64,000 bases of DNA, from the NCBI RefSeq assembly GCF_010993985.1, contig NZ_WINH01000003.1:140486-204485 (forward strand), read 5' to 3'. Of the stretch, positions 45,265 to 54,609 are shown in pieces. A program made the position numbers and the translations under genes. The notes under the pieces were generated by a model that saw only the letters and a program-made list of their open reading frames with translations, made no database searches and was not told the DNA's origin. How positions within the stretch are numbered: position 1 is the stretch's first letter; every line of letters starts with the position of its first letter. The stretch comes from Paraferrimonas sp. SM1919. GTDB taxonomy: Bacteria; Pseudomonadota; Gammaproteobacteria; Enterobacterales; Shewanellaceae.

Positions 45265-45921
45265 ATGAATAATCAATACTCTGCTACTTATGGCAAAGTC
45301 GAAGGCATGAATAAGGTGTTAAAAAATACCTATTTATTATTGTCTATGACTTTACTGTTTTCCGCTATCACTGCAGCGATTTCTATGAGCATTGGCATCA
45401 GCCCAATGATGGGATTAGGTTTATCCATTGGCGGTTTAATCCTACTGTTTGTCACTCTTCGAAAAGCTGAAGGTGCATCAGGTCTGTTTTGGATTTTTGC
45501 TTTTACTGGCGTAGAAGGCGCATCATTAGGTTGGATACTTAACTATTATGCAGGTATGGCTCACGGCCCAGAGCTCATTATGCAGGCCCTCGGTTTAACC
45601 TCCGTAATTTTCTTGAGTTTATCGGCTTACGCGGTCACCACTAAGAAAGATTTCTCATTTATGGGTGGTTTTTTGTTTGCTGGCCTAATTGTGGCGATTG
45701 TACTGGGGATCGTAAACATCTTCGTGCAATCCTCTGCAATGTTTATGGCTCTCAATGCGGGCGTCGCCATGATCATGACCGGCCTAATTCTTTATGATAC
45801 TAGCCGTATCGTCAATGGTGGAGAAACCAACTACATTCGTGCCACTATTTCATTGTACTTAAACTTCTTAAACTTGTTCCTTTCATTACTGCACCTGCTG
45901 GGCTTTAGCAGTGATGATTAA
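45265..45921 (+). CDS. yccA: Bax inhibitor-1/YccA family membrane protein
   Basis: 218 residues from ATG 45265 (AAGG at 45254-45257 is too close to ATG 45259). Seven TM helices and family landmarks GVEGASLGWIL and the C-terminal ILYDTSRIVNGGETNYIRATISLYLNFLNLFLSLL, whose Asp is part of the pH-sensing pair. In E. coli YccA binds the FtsH protease and limits degradation of jammed SecY. Precedes tusDCB as in many gammaproteobacteria. Confidence 0.93.
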   Translation: MNNQYSATYGKVEGMNKVLKNTYLLLSMTLLFSAITAAISMSIGISPMMGLGLSIGGLILLFVTLRKAEGASGLFWIFAFTGVEGASLGWILNYYAGMAHGPELIMQALGLTSVIFLSLSAYAVTTKKDFSFMGGFLFAGLIVAIVLGIVNIFVQSSAMFMALNAGVAMIMTGLILYDTSRIVNGGETNYIRATISLYLNFLNLFLSLLHLLGFSSDD

Positions 45922-45988
45922 GTCCTTAAGTGACTTAAGCTAAAAAGAAATGCTAAAATGGCTGCTGAATTTCAGGAGCCATTTTTTT

Positions 45989-46378
45989 ATGCAAAAATTC
46001 GCCCTTTTAATAAATCAAAGCCAATACTCGAATCAATCGAGCCATTCGGCCTATCAATTTGCCACTGCAGTGTTAAAGCAAGGTCACCCTATTACTAAGG
46101 TATTTTTCTATCAGCAAGGGGTGGATCATGGTAATGCGTTAACTACCCATCAAACTGATGAGTTAAATATGGGCCAGCAATGGCAACAATTGGCAACCGA
46201 TAACAATTTTGAACTCGTTGTATGTGCCTCTGCAGCCCTACGTCGTGGGGTGGTCTCTAAAGAAGATGCCGAAACCAACGACTTATCTAGTCATAACTTA
46301 GCGAAACCTTATTTAGCGGCAGGCTTAGGCGATTTAGTCACTGCTATAGAATCGTCAGATAAATTGGTGCAATTTTAA
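45989..46378 (+). CDS. tusD: sulfurtransferase TusD
   Basis: 130 residues from ATG 45989 (AGGAGCC upstream). DsrE-fold subunit of the TusBCD complex; the persulfide-carrying cysteine is Cys79 in VVCASAALRRG, matching E. coli Cys78. Accepts sulfur from TusA and passes it to TusE for 2-thiolation of tRNA wobble uridine by MnmA. Overlaps tusC by one base. Confidence 0.95.
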   Translation: MQKFALLINQSQYSNQSSHSAYQFATAVLKQGHPITKVFFYQQGVDHGNALTTHQTDELNMGQQWQQLATDNNFELVVCASAALRRGVVSKEDAETNDLSSHNLAKPYLAAGLGDLVTAIESSDKLVQF

Positions 46379-46734
46379 TGAAATCGGTGGTCTATATCTT
46401 TACCTCAAGCCCTTTTGCAAATAGTAAAGGTCGTGAAGGCTTAGAAGCTGCAATGTTATGTGCCAGCTATGAACAGCAAGTAACACTTATCTTTATTGAA
46501 GATGGCGTTTACCACATTTTGCCAGCGCAAACCCCTGAGAGCATTGGTCAAAAAGACTACTTAGCTTCATTAAAGGCATTACCATTTTACGATATTGAAG
46601 ATATCTATGTTTGCCAGCAAAGCGCCAATGCAAGGAGCATCACGGTTGACGATACTCAGCTAGATGTCGAATTTGTTGATAATATGCAAATGCAGCAATG
46701 CCTTAGGGCTGCCGACCAAGTGGTGGTATTTTAA
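46378..46734 (+). CDS. tusC: sulfurtransferase complex subunit TusC
   Basis: 118 residues, DsrF-like: YIFTSSPFANSKGREGLEAAML at the N-terminus and YDIEDIYVCQQS in the middle. Structural partner in the TusBCD heterohexamer. Start overlaps the tusD stop and its own stop overlaps tusB (TAATG both times), giving equal translation. Confidence 0.94.
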   Translation: MKSVVYIFTSSPFANSKGREGLEAAMLCASYEQQVTLIFIEDGVYHILPAQTPESIGQKDYLASLKALPFYDIEDIYVCQQSANARSITVDDTQLDVEFVDNMQMQQCLRAADQVVVF

Positions 46735-47024
46735 TGATATTACATAAATTTAGCGTTACCCCAAGTGACAACAATGCCCTCAATGCCTGTGCCAAACTTT
46801 TAGGCCCCGATGATACCCTAGTGCTGAGTGAGACTGGAGTGTTACTGGCCTGTCAACCGCAGCTACTAGCGCAATTTAAGCAAACCAAAGTGGTGGCAAT
46901 GGCGCAAGATATTGTAAGCCGCAGCTTGCAAACCAAGGTTTGCGAGCAAGTTCAATTGATTGACCTAGAACAACTGGTTCAATTAACCCTTTCCCACGAA
47001 AAAGTGATCAGTTGGAGTCACTAG
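46734..47024 (+). CDS. tusB: sulfurtransferase complex subunit TusB
   Basis: 96 residues, DsrH-like: ILHKFSVTPS at the N-terminus, GPDDTLVLSETGVLLA, ending KVISWS. Third subunit of TusBCD. Directly abuts tusE. Confidence 0.93.
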   Translation: MILHKFSVTPSDNNALNACAKLLGPDDTLVLSETGVLLACQPQLLAQFKQTKVVAMAQDIVSRSLQTKVCEQVQLIDLEQLVQLTLSHEKVISWSH

Positions 47025-47348
47025 ATGTCTGCATTAGATACAATACAAAGAGATAAACTTGGCTACCTCGCTAATGTAAGCGACTGGCAAGAATCACTCG
47101 CGCCGCTATTAGCCCAAGAAGAAGGCATCGAACTCACCGATGCCCATTGGGAAGTGGTCAATTTTGTGCGCGATTTTTACTTAGAGTACAAAACCAGCCC
47201 AGCCATTCGCGCCCTAGTCAAAGCCATGGCGCAATCATTAGGGCCAGAGAAAGGCAATTCCATCTACCTATTTAAACTCTTCCCTAAAGGCCCTGCAAAG
47301 CAAGCCACCAAGATCGCTGGCCTGCCTAAACCCAAAAAGTGCCTCTAA
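47025..47348 (+). CDS. tusE: sulfur relay protein TusE (DsrC family)
   Basis: 107 residues: [33 protein letters not shown], then [23 protein letters not shown] and the penultimate Cys106 that carries sulfur to MnmA. TusD, C, B and E are contiguous here, so the whole relay after TusA is one transcript. Its last 4 bases overlap the convergent Nif3 gene. Confidence 0.95.
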   Translation: MSALDTIQRDKLGYLANVSDWQESLAPLLAQEEGIELTDAHWEVVNFVRDFYLEYKTSPAIRALVKAMAQSLGPEKGNSIYLFKLFPKGPAKQATKIAGLPKPKKCL

Positions 47349-48103
47349 ACTGGATTATTAATATCAACATGGTGCCAATCTAGATTAAATTCTTGCGCTA
47401 GATGGGCACCCAAAGCTTCAATTCCATAGCGTTCGGTAGCATGATGACCTGCTCCAAAATAATGAACGCCTAATTCTGCAGCTTGGTGAAAGGTTCGTTC
47501 AGAAGCTTCACCACTAATAAAAGCATCAACTTGCAGAGCCGCGGCCGCGTCGATGTAATCTTGAGCGCCACCGGTGCACCAGGCAATAGTTTCGATCAAT
47601 GATGACTCAGCCGCTAAATGTAATGGCGCTCTATCAAGAACTTGCTCAATATGCTGAGCAAGTTCATCTGGCGTCATAGGCTTAGATAACTTTCCAGTCC
47701 AAAGTAAATCTTGAGGAGTGTTGGCATCAATCGCCACATCAATTAAGCCAAGTTTTTGACCAAGCAAGGCGTTATTACCTAACTCATTATGAGCATCAAT
47801 AGGCAAGTGATAACCCAATAAATTGATATCGTTTTGCATTAACGCTTTGATACGTTTTGCTTTCATGCCAGTCAGTACTGGGTTTTCCCCTTTCCAAAAA
47901 AAACCGTGATGGACCAGGATGGCATCAGCATCCAATTCGATGGCTTTATCTATTAAAGCTTGGCATGCAGTAACCCCAGTAACGAGCGTTCTAATGGTTT
48001 GCTTACCTTCTACCTGTAGGCCATTAGGTGCGTAATCTTTAAATTTATCAACTTGTAAGTATTTACTTAGGTAGTTAACTAAGTCGGTCGTTTTAATTGT
48101 CAT
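47345..48103 (-). CDS. Nif3-like dinuclear metal-centre hexameric protein (YbgI)
   Basis: 252 residues, full length for YbgI. Metal-ligand motifs [11 protein letters not shown] (~61-71) and the C-terminal [15 protein letters not shown]. Forms toroidal hexamers with a di-metal site; proposed GTP cyclohydrolase/metal-hydrolase-like roles remain unsettled. Convergent with tusE (4-bp overlap). Confidence 0.93.
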   Translation of the reverse strand: MTIKTTDLVNYLSKYLQVDKFKDYAPNGLQVEGKQTIRTLVTGVTACQALIDKAIELDADAILVHHGFFWKGENPVLTGMKAKRIKALMQNDINLLGYHLPIDAHNELGNNALLGQKLGLIDVAIDANTPQDLLWTGKLSKPMTPDELAQHIEQVLDRAPLHLAAESSLIETIAWCTGGAQDYIDAAAALQVDAFISGEASERTFHQAAELGVHYFGAGHHATERYGIEALGAHLAQEFNLDWHHVDINNPV

Positions 48104-48286
48104 GTGGGTTTACCATTTATCTTTTTCTTTATTGTATCTAAGCCTGATACGTCAGCAAAGCTTTTGATAAATGATAGCCTTTTTCTTGGGTGTGAAAGTC
48201 TAAGCCGTTAAAAATTGGACTTTTTCATTAACATAAAGTATAAATACACCTTTATTTAATTCACTAAATAAACAGTTAGGTTTTCC

Positions 48287-48649
48287 ATGACGACACTAAA
48301 CAAAGATGAAGTAATTGCACTAGTGACTAAAAACTTTGAAGCTAAATTTGGCCGTACTCCAGAAGTTGAAGCCAAAGGTGGCTGGTATAAGGTTGATGGT
48401 GGCAAGGGTTTACGTCTAGCTGATCTTCAACAATACGCTGAATCTTTAGTCGGTGACGCTCCAGCTGCAGAAGCAGCGGCACCCGTTGCAAACGCGACAC
48501 CGAAAAAAGCGGCTCCAGCTAAAAAAGCTGCGCCCAAAGCCAAAAAAGCAGTTAAAGCCACTGGCAGCAATGGCGGTAAAACTTGGAAACAAGTTTGGGC
48601 AGAAAAGTTATCTGCTGACAAAAACAGTACTCTGCCTCGCGGTTTTTGA
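48287..48649 (+). CDS. small basic Ala/Lys-rich protein of unknown function
   Basis: 120 residues, no signal peptide. An N-terminal folded part (~1-58: DEVIALVTKNFEAKFGRTPEVEAKGGWYKVDGGKGLRLADLQ) is joined by a histone-H1-like AAPKKAAPAKKAAPKAKKA linker (~75-95) to a short conserved tail (GGKTWKQVWAEKL..LPRGF). The Lys/Ala/Pro linker suggests nucleic acid binding, inferred only. Promoter region is A/T-rich (48200-48270). Ends in a strong terminator. Confidence 0.8.
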   Translation: MTTLNKDEVIALVTKNFEAKFGRTPEVEAKGGWYKVDGGKGLRLADLQQYAESLVGDAPAAEAAAPVANATPKKAAPAKKAAPKAKKAVKATGSNGGKTWKQVWAEKLSADKNSTLPRGF

Positions 48650-48658
48650 TTTTGAATT

Positions 48659-48684
48659 AGCCCACTTTTAAGTGGGCTTTTTTA
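48659..48684 (+). terminator. rho-independent terminator
   Basis: 9-bp stem AGCCCACTT / AAGTGGGCT with a TT loop and T6 tail, 10 bp after the stop. Confidence 0.92.
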
Positions 48685-48704
48685 TAACTTAATCATAGCT
48701 TTCT

Positions 48705-49457
48705 ATGTGCCCTTGGTTACACTGGCTTTGCTCTAGCCCTGAATTAATGGCCTTTCCAGAACCATTCCATTTCCCTCGCTCCCAAGCTAACACTATGCAT
48801 GTTGGCCTAAATAATGTACCAAGGTTTCAGCCTAGTAATAAAAGGCTTGGCTTTGTGTTTGAGGACTTATTGCTCCATTTTTTCAGTTATCATCCAGATT
48901 ACCAGTTACTTGCCCACAATTTGCAAATCCATCATCAAGGCAAAACTCTTGGAGCTTTTGACTTTATTGTACATTACTTACCTAATAATGAAGTACAACA
49001 TATAGAAGCAACCATCAAGTACTATCTGGCAAAACCAAGCAATACCAGTGACAATGGCTGGTGCTTCTTAGGGCCCAATAAGAACGATTCCCTCGATAAA
49101 AAGTGGCAACACATGCACACTAAACAATTGCGCTTAAGAGAAACCGAAACGGCCAAAGAGGTTTTGCTTAAACAAGGGATCTGCATAGATCATGCCTATG
49201 GTTTTTCCAGAGGGGCAATTTACTGGCCAAAGGGCAGCACAGCAGAATTTGAGCCTATGCTACAACAGGGCCATAAACAAGGGATATGGTTGCATCAACA
49301 GCAGCTTCATCAACAGCAACTTAATTTGGTTGAAAAGCACTATTGGCCCCTGCCCCAGCTAGCTCCACAGCAACCCTACATGGCAACAGAAAAAGCCCAA
49401 ATGGCCTTTGACGCCCAATCTCAACATGAAGTGTTTATTACCCCTGACGGCTGGTAA
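48705..49457 (+). CDS. DUF1853 family protein
   Basis: 250 residues. DUF1853 pattern: RLGFVFEDLLLHFFSYHPDYQLLAHNLQIHHQGKTLGAFDFIVH (about 46-90), then HIEATIKYYL, RLRETETAKEVL and GFSRGAIYWP. The E.D.(I/V)...E.T.KYY spacing resembles a PD-(D/E)xK nuclease-like core, but activity is unproven. The start at ATG 48705 lacks a good ribosome site; in-frame alternatives downstream would cut the usual N-terminal PWLHWL-S-P segment, so it is kept. Confidence 0.8.
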   Translation: MCPWLHWLCSSPELMAFPEPFHFPRSQANTMHVGLNNVPRFQPSNKRLGFVFEDLLLHFFSYHPDYQLLAHNLQIHHQGKTLGAFDFIVHYLPNNEVQHIEATIKYYLAKPSNTSDNGWCFLGPNKNDSLDKKWQHMHTKQLRLRETETAKEVLLKQGICIDHAYGFSRGAIYWPKGSTAEFEPMLQQGHKQGIWLHQQQLHQQQLNLVEKHYWPLPQLAPQQPYMATEKAQMAFDAQSQHEVFITPDGW

Positions 49458-49520
49458 AGTGGCAAGCCTACCAGCAGCAAAGCAACCTTGCCCCTTAGTC
49501 GCAATACCCGTCTAAAACAC

Positions 49521-49548
49521 AAAAAGGGAGCCCGAGGGCTCCCTTTTA
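49521..49548. terminator. bidirectional rho-independent terminator
   Basis: Stem GGGAGCC / GGCTCCC (plus flanking A5/T4) between the convergent DUF1853 gene and rplT; ends the translation operon on the - strand. Confidence 0.9.
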
Positions 49549-49570
49549 TAATGCATATCGAATTCAGCGA

Positions 49571-49927
49571 TTAAGCTTGAGCTTCTTTTGCTTTAGCAAC
49601 TAGTGCAGCAAATGCTACCTGGTCGAATACAGCAATGTCAGCTAGGATCTTACGATCGATTTCGATAGAAGCTTTCTTAAGGCCGTTAATTAGACGGCTG
49701 TAAGATAAACCGTTTTGACGTGACGCAGCATTGATACGAGCAATCCATAGTTGACGGAATTGACGTTTCTTCTGACGACGGTCACGGTATGCGTATTGAC
49801 CAGCTTTAGTTACCGCTTGAGCAGCTACGCGATAAACGCGTGAACGAGCTCCGTAGTAACCTTTAGCTTGTTTAAGAATCTTCTTGTGACGTGCACGTGC
49901 GGTTACACCGCGCTTAACTCTAGGCAT
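49571..49927 (-). CDS. rplT: 50S ribosomal protein L20
   Basis: 118 residues, canonical: [29 protein letters not shown], then [21 protein letters not shown] and the C-terminal LADIAVFD. Early-assembly protein binding 23S rRNA; in enterobacteria it also represses the rpmI-rplT part of the operon. 18 bp after rpmI. Confidence 0.98.
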   Translation of the reverse strand: MPRVKRGVTARARHKKILKQAKGYYGARSRVYRVAAQAVTKAGQYAYRDRRQKKRQFRQLWIARINAASRQNGLSYSRLINGLKKASIEIDRKILADIAVFDQVAFAALVAKAKEAQA

Positions 49928-49945
49928 CTTCTATATCTCCTGTGA

Positions 49946-50140
49946 TTAAGCGAAAGGTAGCATACGGCTAACTGATGCAACATCTACTTTAGCAACAAGA
50001 CACTTGTTACGTAGATGACGTTTACGCTTGGTAGACTTCTTGGTCAAAATATGACGCAAGTGAGCTTGCTTACGCTTAAAACCATTAGCGGTTTTTTTGA
50101 AGCGCTTAGCAGCACCACGGTTTGTTTTTAACTTAGGCAT
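49946..50140 (-). CDS. rpmI: 50S ribosomal protein L35
   Basis: 64 residues, canonical: [40 protein letters not shown], ending VSRMLPFA. Between infC and rplT in conserved order. Confidence 0.98.
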   Translation of the reverse strand: MPKLKTNRGAAKRFKKTANGFKRKQAHLRHILTKKSTKRKRHLRNKCLVAKVDVASVSRMLPFA

Positions 50141-50228
50141 GCATAACTCCGCATTGTTAAGTAGTTAATGACAACAGCAAGGCGAGCGCACAAGGTAACT
50201 TGCACGCTACTTTTTAATGGGGCCTATA

Positions 50229-50771
50229 CTATTTTTTCTTTGGTGCAAGCACCATTACGGCTTGGCGGCCTTCCATTTTTGGAAACGCTTCTACCGATGC
50301 AATTTCAGCCAAATCGTCTTTGATACGATTTAATAAATCGAACCCAAGAGATTGGTGGGCCATTTCACGCCCACGGAAACGTAGCGTTACTTTCGCTTTG
50401 TCACCGCCTTCTAGGAAGCGAATCAGGTTGCGCAGTTTTACCTGATAATCGCCTTCGTCAGTTCCAGGACGGAATTTTACTTCTTTAACCTGAATCTGCT
50501 TTTGCTTCTTCTTCTGTTCTTTTTGAGCTTTCGCTTTCTCGAACAAGAATTTGCCGTAGTCCATCACCTTACAGACTGGTGGCTCAGCGTTTGGACTAAT
50601 TTCTACCAAATCTACGCCGTATTCATCGGCTAATTGCTGAGCCTGGTTTAAAGGGACCACACCTAGTGCTTCACCTTCAATACCAACAAGACGAACTTCA
50701 GTAATACCACGAATGTCGCCATTGATTCTATTTTCAGCCTGTTTAGGGGCTCTTTTGTTATTGCCTTTTAT
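50229..50771 (-). CDS. infC: translation initiation factor IF-3 (apparent AUA start)
   Basis: 180 residues if read from ATA at 50771-50769, the same length as E. coli IF-3. No ATG/GTG/TTG gives the full N-terminal domain: the first GTG (50660) would delete ~37 conserved residues ([20 protein letters not shown]). The ATA is followed by AAA GGC exactly as E. coli infC is AUU AAA GGC, and GGAGGA of the thrS end lies 8 nt upstream. Rare non-canonical starts at infC are known to allow autoregulation by IF-3 itself. The rest is canonical ([42 protein letters not shown], ending APKKK). Begins 3 bases after the thrS stop. Confidence 0.95.
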   Translation of the reverse strand: MKGNNKRAPKQAENRINGDIRGITEVRLVGIEGEALGVVPLNQAQQLADEYGVDLVEISPNAEPPVCKVMDYGKFLFEKAKAQKEQKKKQKQIQVKEVKFRPGTDEGDYQVKLRNLIRFLEGGDKAKVTLRFRGREMAHQSLGFDLLNRIKDDLAEIASVEAFPKMEGRQAVMVLAPKKK

Positions 50772-50774
50772 GAC

Positions 50775-52706
50775 TTATTCCTCCAAGAGTTTTAGACTAC
50801 GGCTCGATATTTCTTTGTTGAGCACTTTTGCAAAGTCTTCAACTTTAAATTTACCCAAATCGACACCGTCACGGGTACGCACAGCAACTTCACCATTTTC
50901 CATTTCTTGATCACCGACCACTAGAAGATATGGGACGCGCTTTAGAGTGTGCTCGCGAATTTTAAAGCCAATCTTCTCATTTCTCAAGTCCGATTTAGCT
51001 CTAATACCACTTTTGCTTAGTTTTTGTACGACTTCGTTCACATAATCGCTTTGTTTATCGGTAATATTCATCACCATTACCTGCACTGGCGACAACCAAG
51101 TTGGGAAACGGCCTGCATATTCTTCTATCAAAATACCGATAAAGCGCTCTAATGAACCTAAAATCGCACGATGGATCATTACAGGGATCTTACGCTCGTT
51201 GCTTTCACCTACGTAAGTCGCATCAAGACGGGTTGGTAAGTTAAAGTCTAGCTGAACTGTACCACACTGCCACGCTCGATCTAAACAATCGTACAAAGTG
51301 AACTCAATTTTAGGACCATAGAATGCACCTTCACCTTCTTGGATCTCATATTTGATCTCCATGGCTTCTAGGGCCTCAATCAGAGCTTGCTCAGAACGAT
51401 CCCAAATTTCGTCAGAACCAACACGCTGTTCTGGACGAGTTGACAACTTAACCACAATATTTTCAAAACCGAAAGTATTGTATGTGTCATAGACCATTTT
51501 AATACAGCCGCTGACTTCTTCTTGTATCTGATCTTCAGTACAGAAGATATGCGCATCATCTTGAGTAAAGCCACGAACGCGCATGATACCATGTAATGCA
51601 CCAGAAGGCTCGTTACGATGACATGAACCAAATTCGGCCATACGCAAAGGCAGATCACGGTACGATTTTAGACCTTGATTGAAAATCTGCACATGTCCTG
51701 GGCAGTTCATTGGCTTAATGGCGTAGTCACGGTTCTCAGAATGGGTTGTAAACATCGCATCGCTGTATTTATCCCAATGACCAGAACGCTCCCAAAGTAC
51801 ACGGTCCATCATCAGTGGGCCTTTTACTTCTTGGTAGTCGTACTCAGTCAACTTTTCACGAACAAATACTTCTAAATCGCGGAAAATAGACCAGCCATTA
51901 TGATGCCAGAACACCATTCCTGGTGCTTCTTGCTGCATATGAAACAGGTCAAGTTGCTTACCAATTTTACGGTGGTCACGCTTAGCCGCTTCTTCAAGAC
52001 GTGTTAAGTGCGCTTTCAGGGCTTTCTTGTCGTGGAATGCCGTTCCATAAATACGCTGTAACATCTTATTGTCTGAGTTACCACGCCAGTAGGCACCCGC
52101 TACGTTAAGTAGGGTAAAGTGCTGACAAAAACCCATGTTAGGTACGTGTGGACCACGACACATGTCTACGTATTCTTCATGGTGGTATAGACCTGGTCGG
52201 TCGTCACGGCTGACGTTTTCATCCAAGATTTCCATCTTGTATGTTTCACCACGGGCTTCAAAAGTATCACGAGCTTGTTGCCAGCTTACTTTCTTCTTAA
52301 CCACTTGGTATTTAGTTTTAGCAAGTTCCTTCATACGCTTTTCTAGCGCATCAAGATCTTCCTGAGTAATAGAGTGCTCTAAGTCGATGTCATAGTAAAA
52401 ACCATTGTCGATGGTAGGACCAATCGCCATTTTAACATCTGGGAAAAGCTGCTTAATTGCATGGCCTAGAAGATGAGCACAAGAGTGACGTACGATCTCT
52501 AGACCGTCTTCGTTATCCTTGTTAGTAATGATTTCTAGGGAAGCATCTTGTTCGATAAGATCGCATGCATCAACACGTTCACCGTTAACACGGCCCGCAA
52601 TGGTTGCTTTGGCCAAGCCAGGACCAATCGAAGCGGCAACGTCTAAAACTGAAACGGCTTGTTCGAATTCACGAGTTGAGCCATCAGGAAGTGTAATAAT
52701 TGGCAT
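50775..52706 (-). CDS. thrS: threonyl-tRNA synthetase
   Basis: 643 residues: N-terminal TGS domain ([23 protein letters not shown]), editing domain with [10 protein letters not shown], class II catalytic core with zinc ligands (motif 2 [20 protein letters not shown]), and a C-terminal anticodon-binding domain (PVQVMVMNI...). Charges tRNA-Thr. First gene of the thrS-infC-rpmI-rplT operon; its leader (52707-52860) is structured. Confidence 0.98.
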   Translation of the reverse strand: MPIITLPDGSTREFEQAVSVLDVAASIGPGLAKATIAGRVNGERVDACDLIEQDASLEIITNKDNEDGLEIVRHSCAHLLGHAIKQLFPDVKMAIGPTIDNGFYYDIDLEHSITQEDLDALEKRMKELAKTKYQVVKKKVSWQQARDTFEARGETYKMEILDENVSRDDRPGLYHHEEYVDMCRGPHVPNMGFCQHFTLLNVAGAYWRGNSDNKMLQRIYGTAFHDKKALKAHLTRLEEAAKRDHRKIGKQLDLFHMQQEAPGMVFWHHNGWSIFRDLEVFVREKLTEYDYQEVKGPLMMDRVLWERSGHWDKYSDAMFTTHSENRDYAIKPMNCPGHVQIFNQGLKSYRDLPLRMAEFGSCHRNEPSGALHGIMRVRGFTQDDAHIFCTEDQIQEEVSGCIKMVYDTYNTFGFENIVVKLSTRPEQRVGSDEIWDRSEQALIEALEAMEIKYEIQEGEGAFYGPKIEFTLYDCLDRAWQCGTVQLDFNLPTRLDATYVGESNERKIPVMIHRAILGSLERFIGILIEEYAGRFPTWLSPVQVMVMNITDKQSDYVNEVVQKLSKSGIRAKSDLRNEKIGFKIREHTLKRVPYLLVVGDQEMENGEVAVRTRDGVDLGKFKVEDFAKVLNKEISSRSLKLLEE

Positions 52707-52860
52707 ATAAAATTACTCCAGTGGTGACCTCTACCAAAGGCCACGTAGATTTATAAATAAAATAAAACTTTGTGGACTGACCTTTCGCCCTACAGACGGC
52801 AAAAAAAGCATAGTCCAACAGAAGGTGCTAATGATACCTAATGGTAAAATTTATTGCTAC
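52707..52860 (-). promoter_or_regulatory. structured thrS leader, possible translational operator
   Basis: On the - strand the leader contains GGACT...AGTCC pairing (arms near 52815 and 52778) and, just before the ribosome site, a hairpin GTGGCCT-7-AGGTCAC (about 52718-52738). E. coli thrS is repressed by ThrRS binding tRNA-like leader hairpins; the same logic may apply here. Pairings found by eye. A -10-like TATCAT lies near 52830-52836. Confidence 0.35.
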
Positions 52861-52961
52861 CAGCTTGAGCCTGATATTTGAGACGAACGTAAATAATTGA
52901 TGATTTTATTTCAAATCATTCTGTTATGATTAATTAAACCCATTCACCAAAGGAATCAGCA

Positions 52962-53702
52962 ATGGCCCCTGTTGCATTAATTACCGGCGCCGCCAAAAGA
53001 ATTGGCAAAGCCATCGCCCTTGAATTACATCAGCGTGGTTATAATCTGATCATTCATTATCAACACTCACATCAACAAGCCCAACAATTAGCAACTGAGC
53101 TTAATCAATGGCGCGAAAACAGTGCCAAAACCATTGCCTTTGACTTGAGCCAAACGGCCGCTGTGGCTGAATTTGCACAGCAATGTTTAGACTGTTTTGG
53201 CCATATCGACTTGTTAGTTAATAACGCTTCAGTATTTCCGAAAACGCCAATTGGCACCATAGAAGCGACTGATGCCGCTGCGATTATGGCCGTTAACGCC
53301 ACAACGCCTGTACTACTTAGTCAGGCACTGGCAAAGCCATTAAAACAACAACAAGGCTGTATTATCAATCTGATTGATATCCATCACCATAAACCTCTTA
53401 AGCACCATGTACTATACTGTATGTCAAAGGCTGCTTTACATAGTGCGACTCTGTCATTAGCTGTGGAGCTTGGGCCTGAGATCAGAGTCAATGGGGTATC
53501 GCCTGGTGCGATATTGTGGCCTTCGGCTGGTGACGAAATAAATCAGCAAGACATCATTAATCAAATCCCGCTGAACAAAGCTGGGCACCCTAATGATATT
53601 GCGAAAACCGTTGCCTTTTTAGCCTGTGACGCACCGTATATTAGTGGACAAACTATTAGTGTTGATGGGGGGCGCACAGCAGTTGGCTATCAGGGAGCCT
53701 GA
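52962..53702 (+). CDS. folM: FolM-type dihydromonapterin reductase / pteridine reductase (SDR)
   Basis: 246 residues. SDR with the pteridine-reductase signature TGAAKRIG (8-15; Arg instead of Gly/Ser in the coenzyme loop), NNAS (87-90), catalytic Tyr152 and Lys156 (YCMSK), and DGGRTAVGY at the end. Reduces dihydromonapterin or dihydrofolate with NADPH. Followed after 2 bp by the CPXCG protein. RBS AAGGAA at 52950-52955. Confidence 0.85.
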   Translation: MAPVALITGAAKRIGKAIALELHQRGYNLIIHYQHSHQQAQQLATELNQWRENSAKTIAFDLSQTAAVAEFAQQCLDCFGHIDLLVNNASVFPKTPIGTIEATDAAAIMAVNATTPVLLSQALAKPLKQQQGCIINLIDIHHHKPLKHHVLYCMSKAALHSATLSLAVELGPEIRVNGVSPGAILWPSAGDEINQQDIINQIPLNKAGHPNDIAKTVAFLACDAPYISGQTISVDGGRTAVGYQGA

Positions 53703-53704
53703 TC

Positions 53705-53905
53705 ATGCTATTAGTTAACCATAAAAATGTCAGCTGTCCTTTTTGCGGACAGCCTTTTACCTTAACCCTTGACGCCACCGCGGGGGATCAAGATTACATT
53801 GAAGACTGCCCAACCTGCTGCAACCCAGTGCATTGCCACATGCACATTAATGAGCAAAACATGAATGTAGAGTTAACCATCGATTCGGACAACGAGTATT
53901 ATTGA
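53705..53905 (+). CDS. CPXCG motif-containing cysteine-rich small protein
   Basis: 66 residues with two CxxC pairs: CPFCGQPF near the N-terminus and CPTCCNPV in the middle, consistent with a zinc-ribbon-like fold. Acidic C-terminus. Function unknown. Its last 7 bases overlap the convergent ribE gene. Co-transcribed with folM. Confidence 0.88.
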   Translation: MLLVNHKNVSCPFCGQPFTLTLDATAGDQDYIEDCPTCCNPVHCHMHINEQNMNVELTIDSDNEYY

Positions 53906-54510
53906 GCCCTTGACGCTAATACCCGTTCCACCGTATCGACAATCGCTTGGGTTTGAGGGTCTACCTCTATATTAAGCTTATTGCCTATTTGTACCTTACC
54001 CATCAAGGTTCTAGTTAGGGTTTCGGGAATTAAATCCACGCAAAAGCCGCTAGCACTGGTATCGCTAATGGTTAAACTGCAACCATCAATACCAATGTAG
54101 CCTCGTAATAATGCATATTTACGAGCCGCTTCTGGTAAGTCTATCCATACCTTACGGTTGTTGTCAGTATCAATCACTTGGGTTACGGTGCCTAGGCAGA
54201 AAATATGCCCTGACATACTATGGCCACCAATTTCATCACCAAATCGGGCTGCTCGTTCAATATTAACCCAGTCTCCAGGCTGCAAACTGGCCAAATTGGT
54301 GACGGCGAGGGTTTGTTTGATCACATCAAAACTCACCAAGTCACCATCAATCTGGGTCACGGTTAAGCAACAACCATTATGGGCAACCGATGCGCCCTCC
54401 TCCAGCCCTTGTAACCACTGCGGCTGCATTTTCAATACATGGGTTTGAAAATCTTGCTTTTTGATGATTTTTTCTACTTTGGCCATGCCAGCCACGATGC
54501 CTGTGAACAT
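53899..54510 (-). CDS. ribE: riboflavin synthase, alpha subunit
   Basis: 203 residues: MFTGIV start, then two homologous lumazine-binding repeats (~1-96 and ~97-190), each with the S-V-x-G/N-x-x-L-T-V pattern (SVAHNGCCLTV and GIDGCSLTI). Converts two 6,7-dimethyl-8-ribityllumazine molecules to riboflavin. No FMN riboswitch fits in the 99-bp upstream gap. Confidence 0.95.
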   Translation of the reverse strand: MFTGIVAGMAKVEKIIKKQDFQTHVLKMQPQWLQGLEEGASVAHNGCCLTVTQIDGDLVSFDVIKQTLAVTNLASLQPGDWVNIERAARFGDEIGGHSMSGHIFCLGTVTQVIDTDNNRKVWIDLPEAARKYALLRGYIGIDGCSLTISDTSASGFCVDLIPETLTRTLMGKVQIGNKLNIEVDPQTQAIVDTVERVLASRAQ

Positions 54511-54609
54511 TTCTTATAACCTGCTTACATTCTTTATCAGTGGTATCTTACCTAAAACTGGATAATCCTGCTAAAATTGCCGCCAAATTTTTATCATAAG
54601 TTTAAGCAC

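Noticed and set aside
48480..48570. Short tandem DNA repeats
   Set aside because: They encode the Ala/Lys/Pro linker; irregular at the DNA level.
52707..52961. T-box riboswitch upstream of thrS
   Set aside because: No T-box consensus; T-boxes are not expected in Gammaproteobacteria.
54511..54609. FMN riboswitch for ribE
   Set aside because: Gap too short and no RFN conserved segments.
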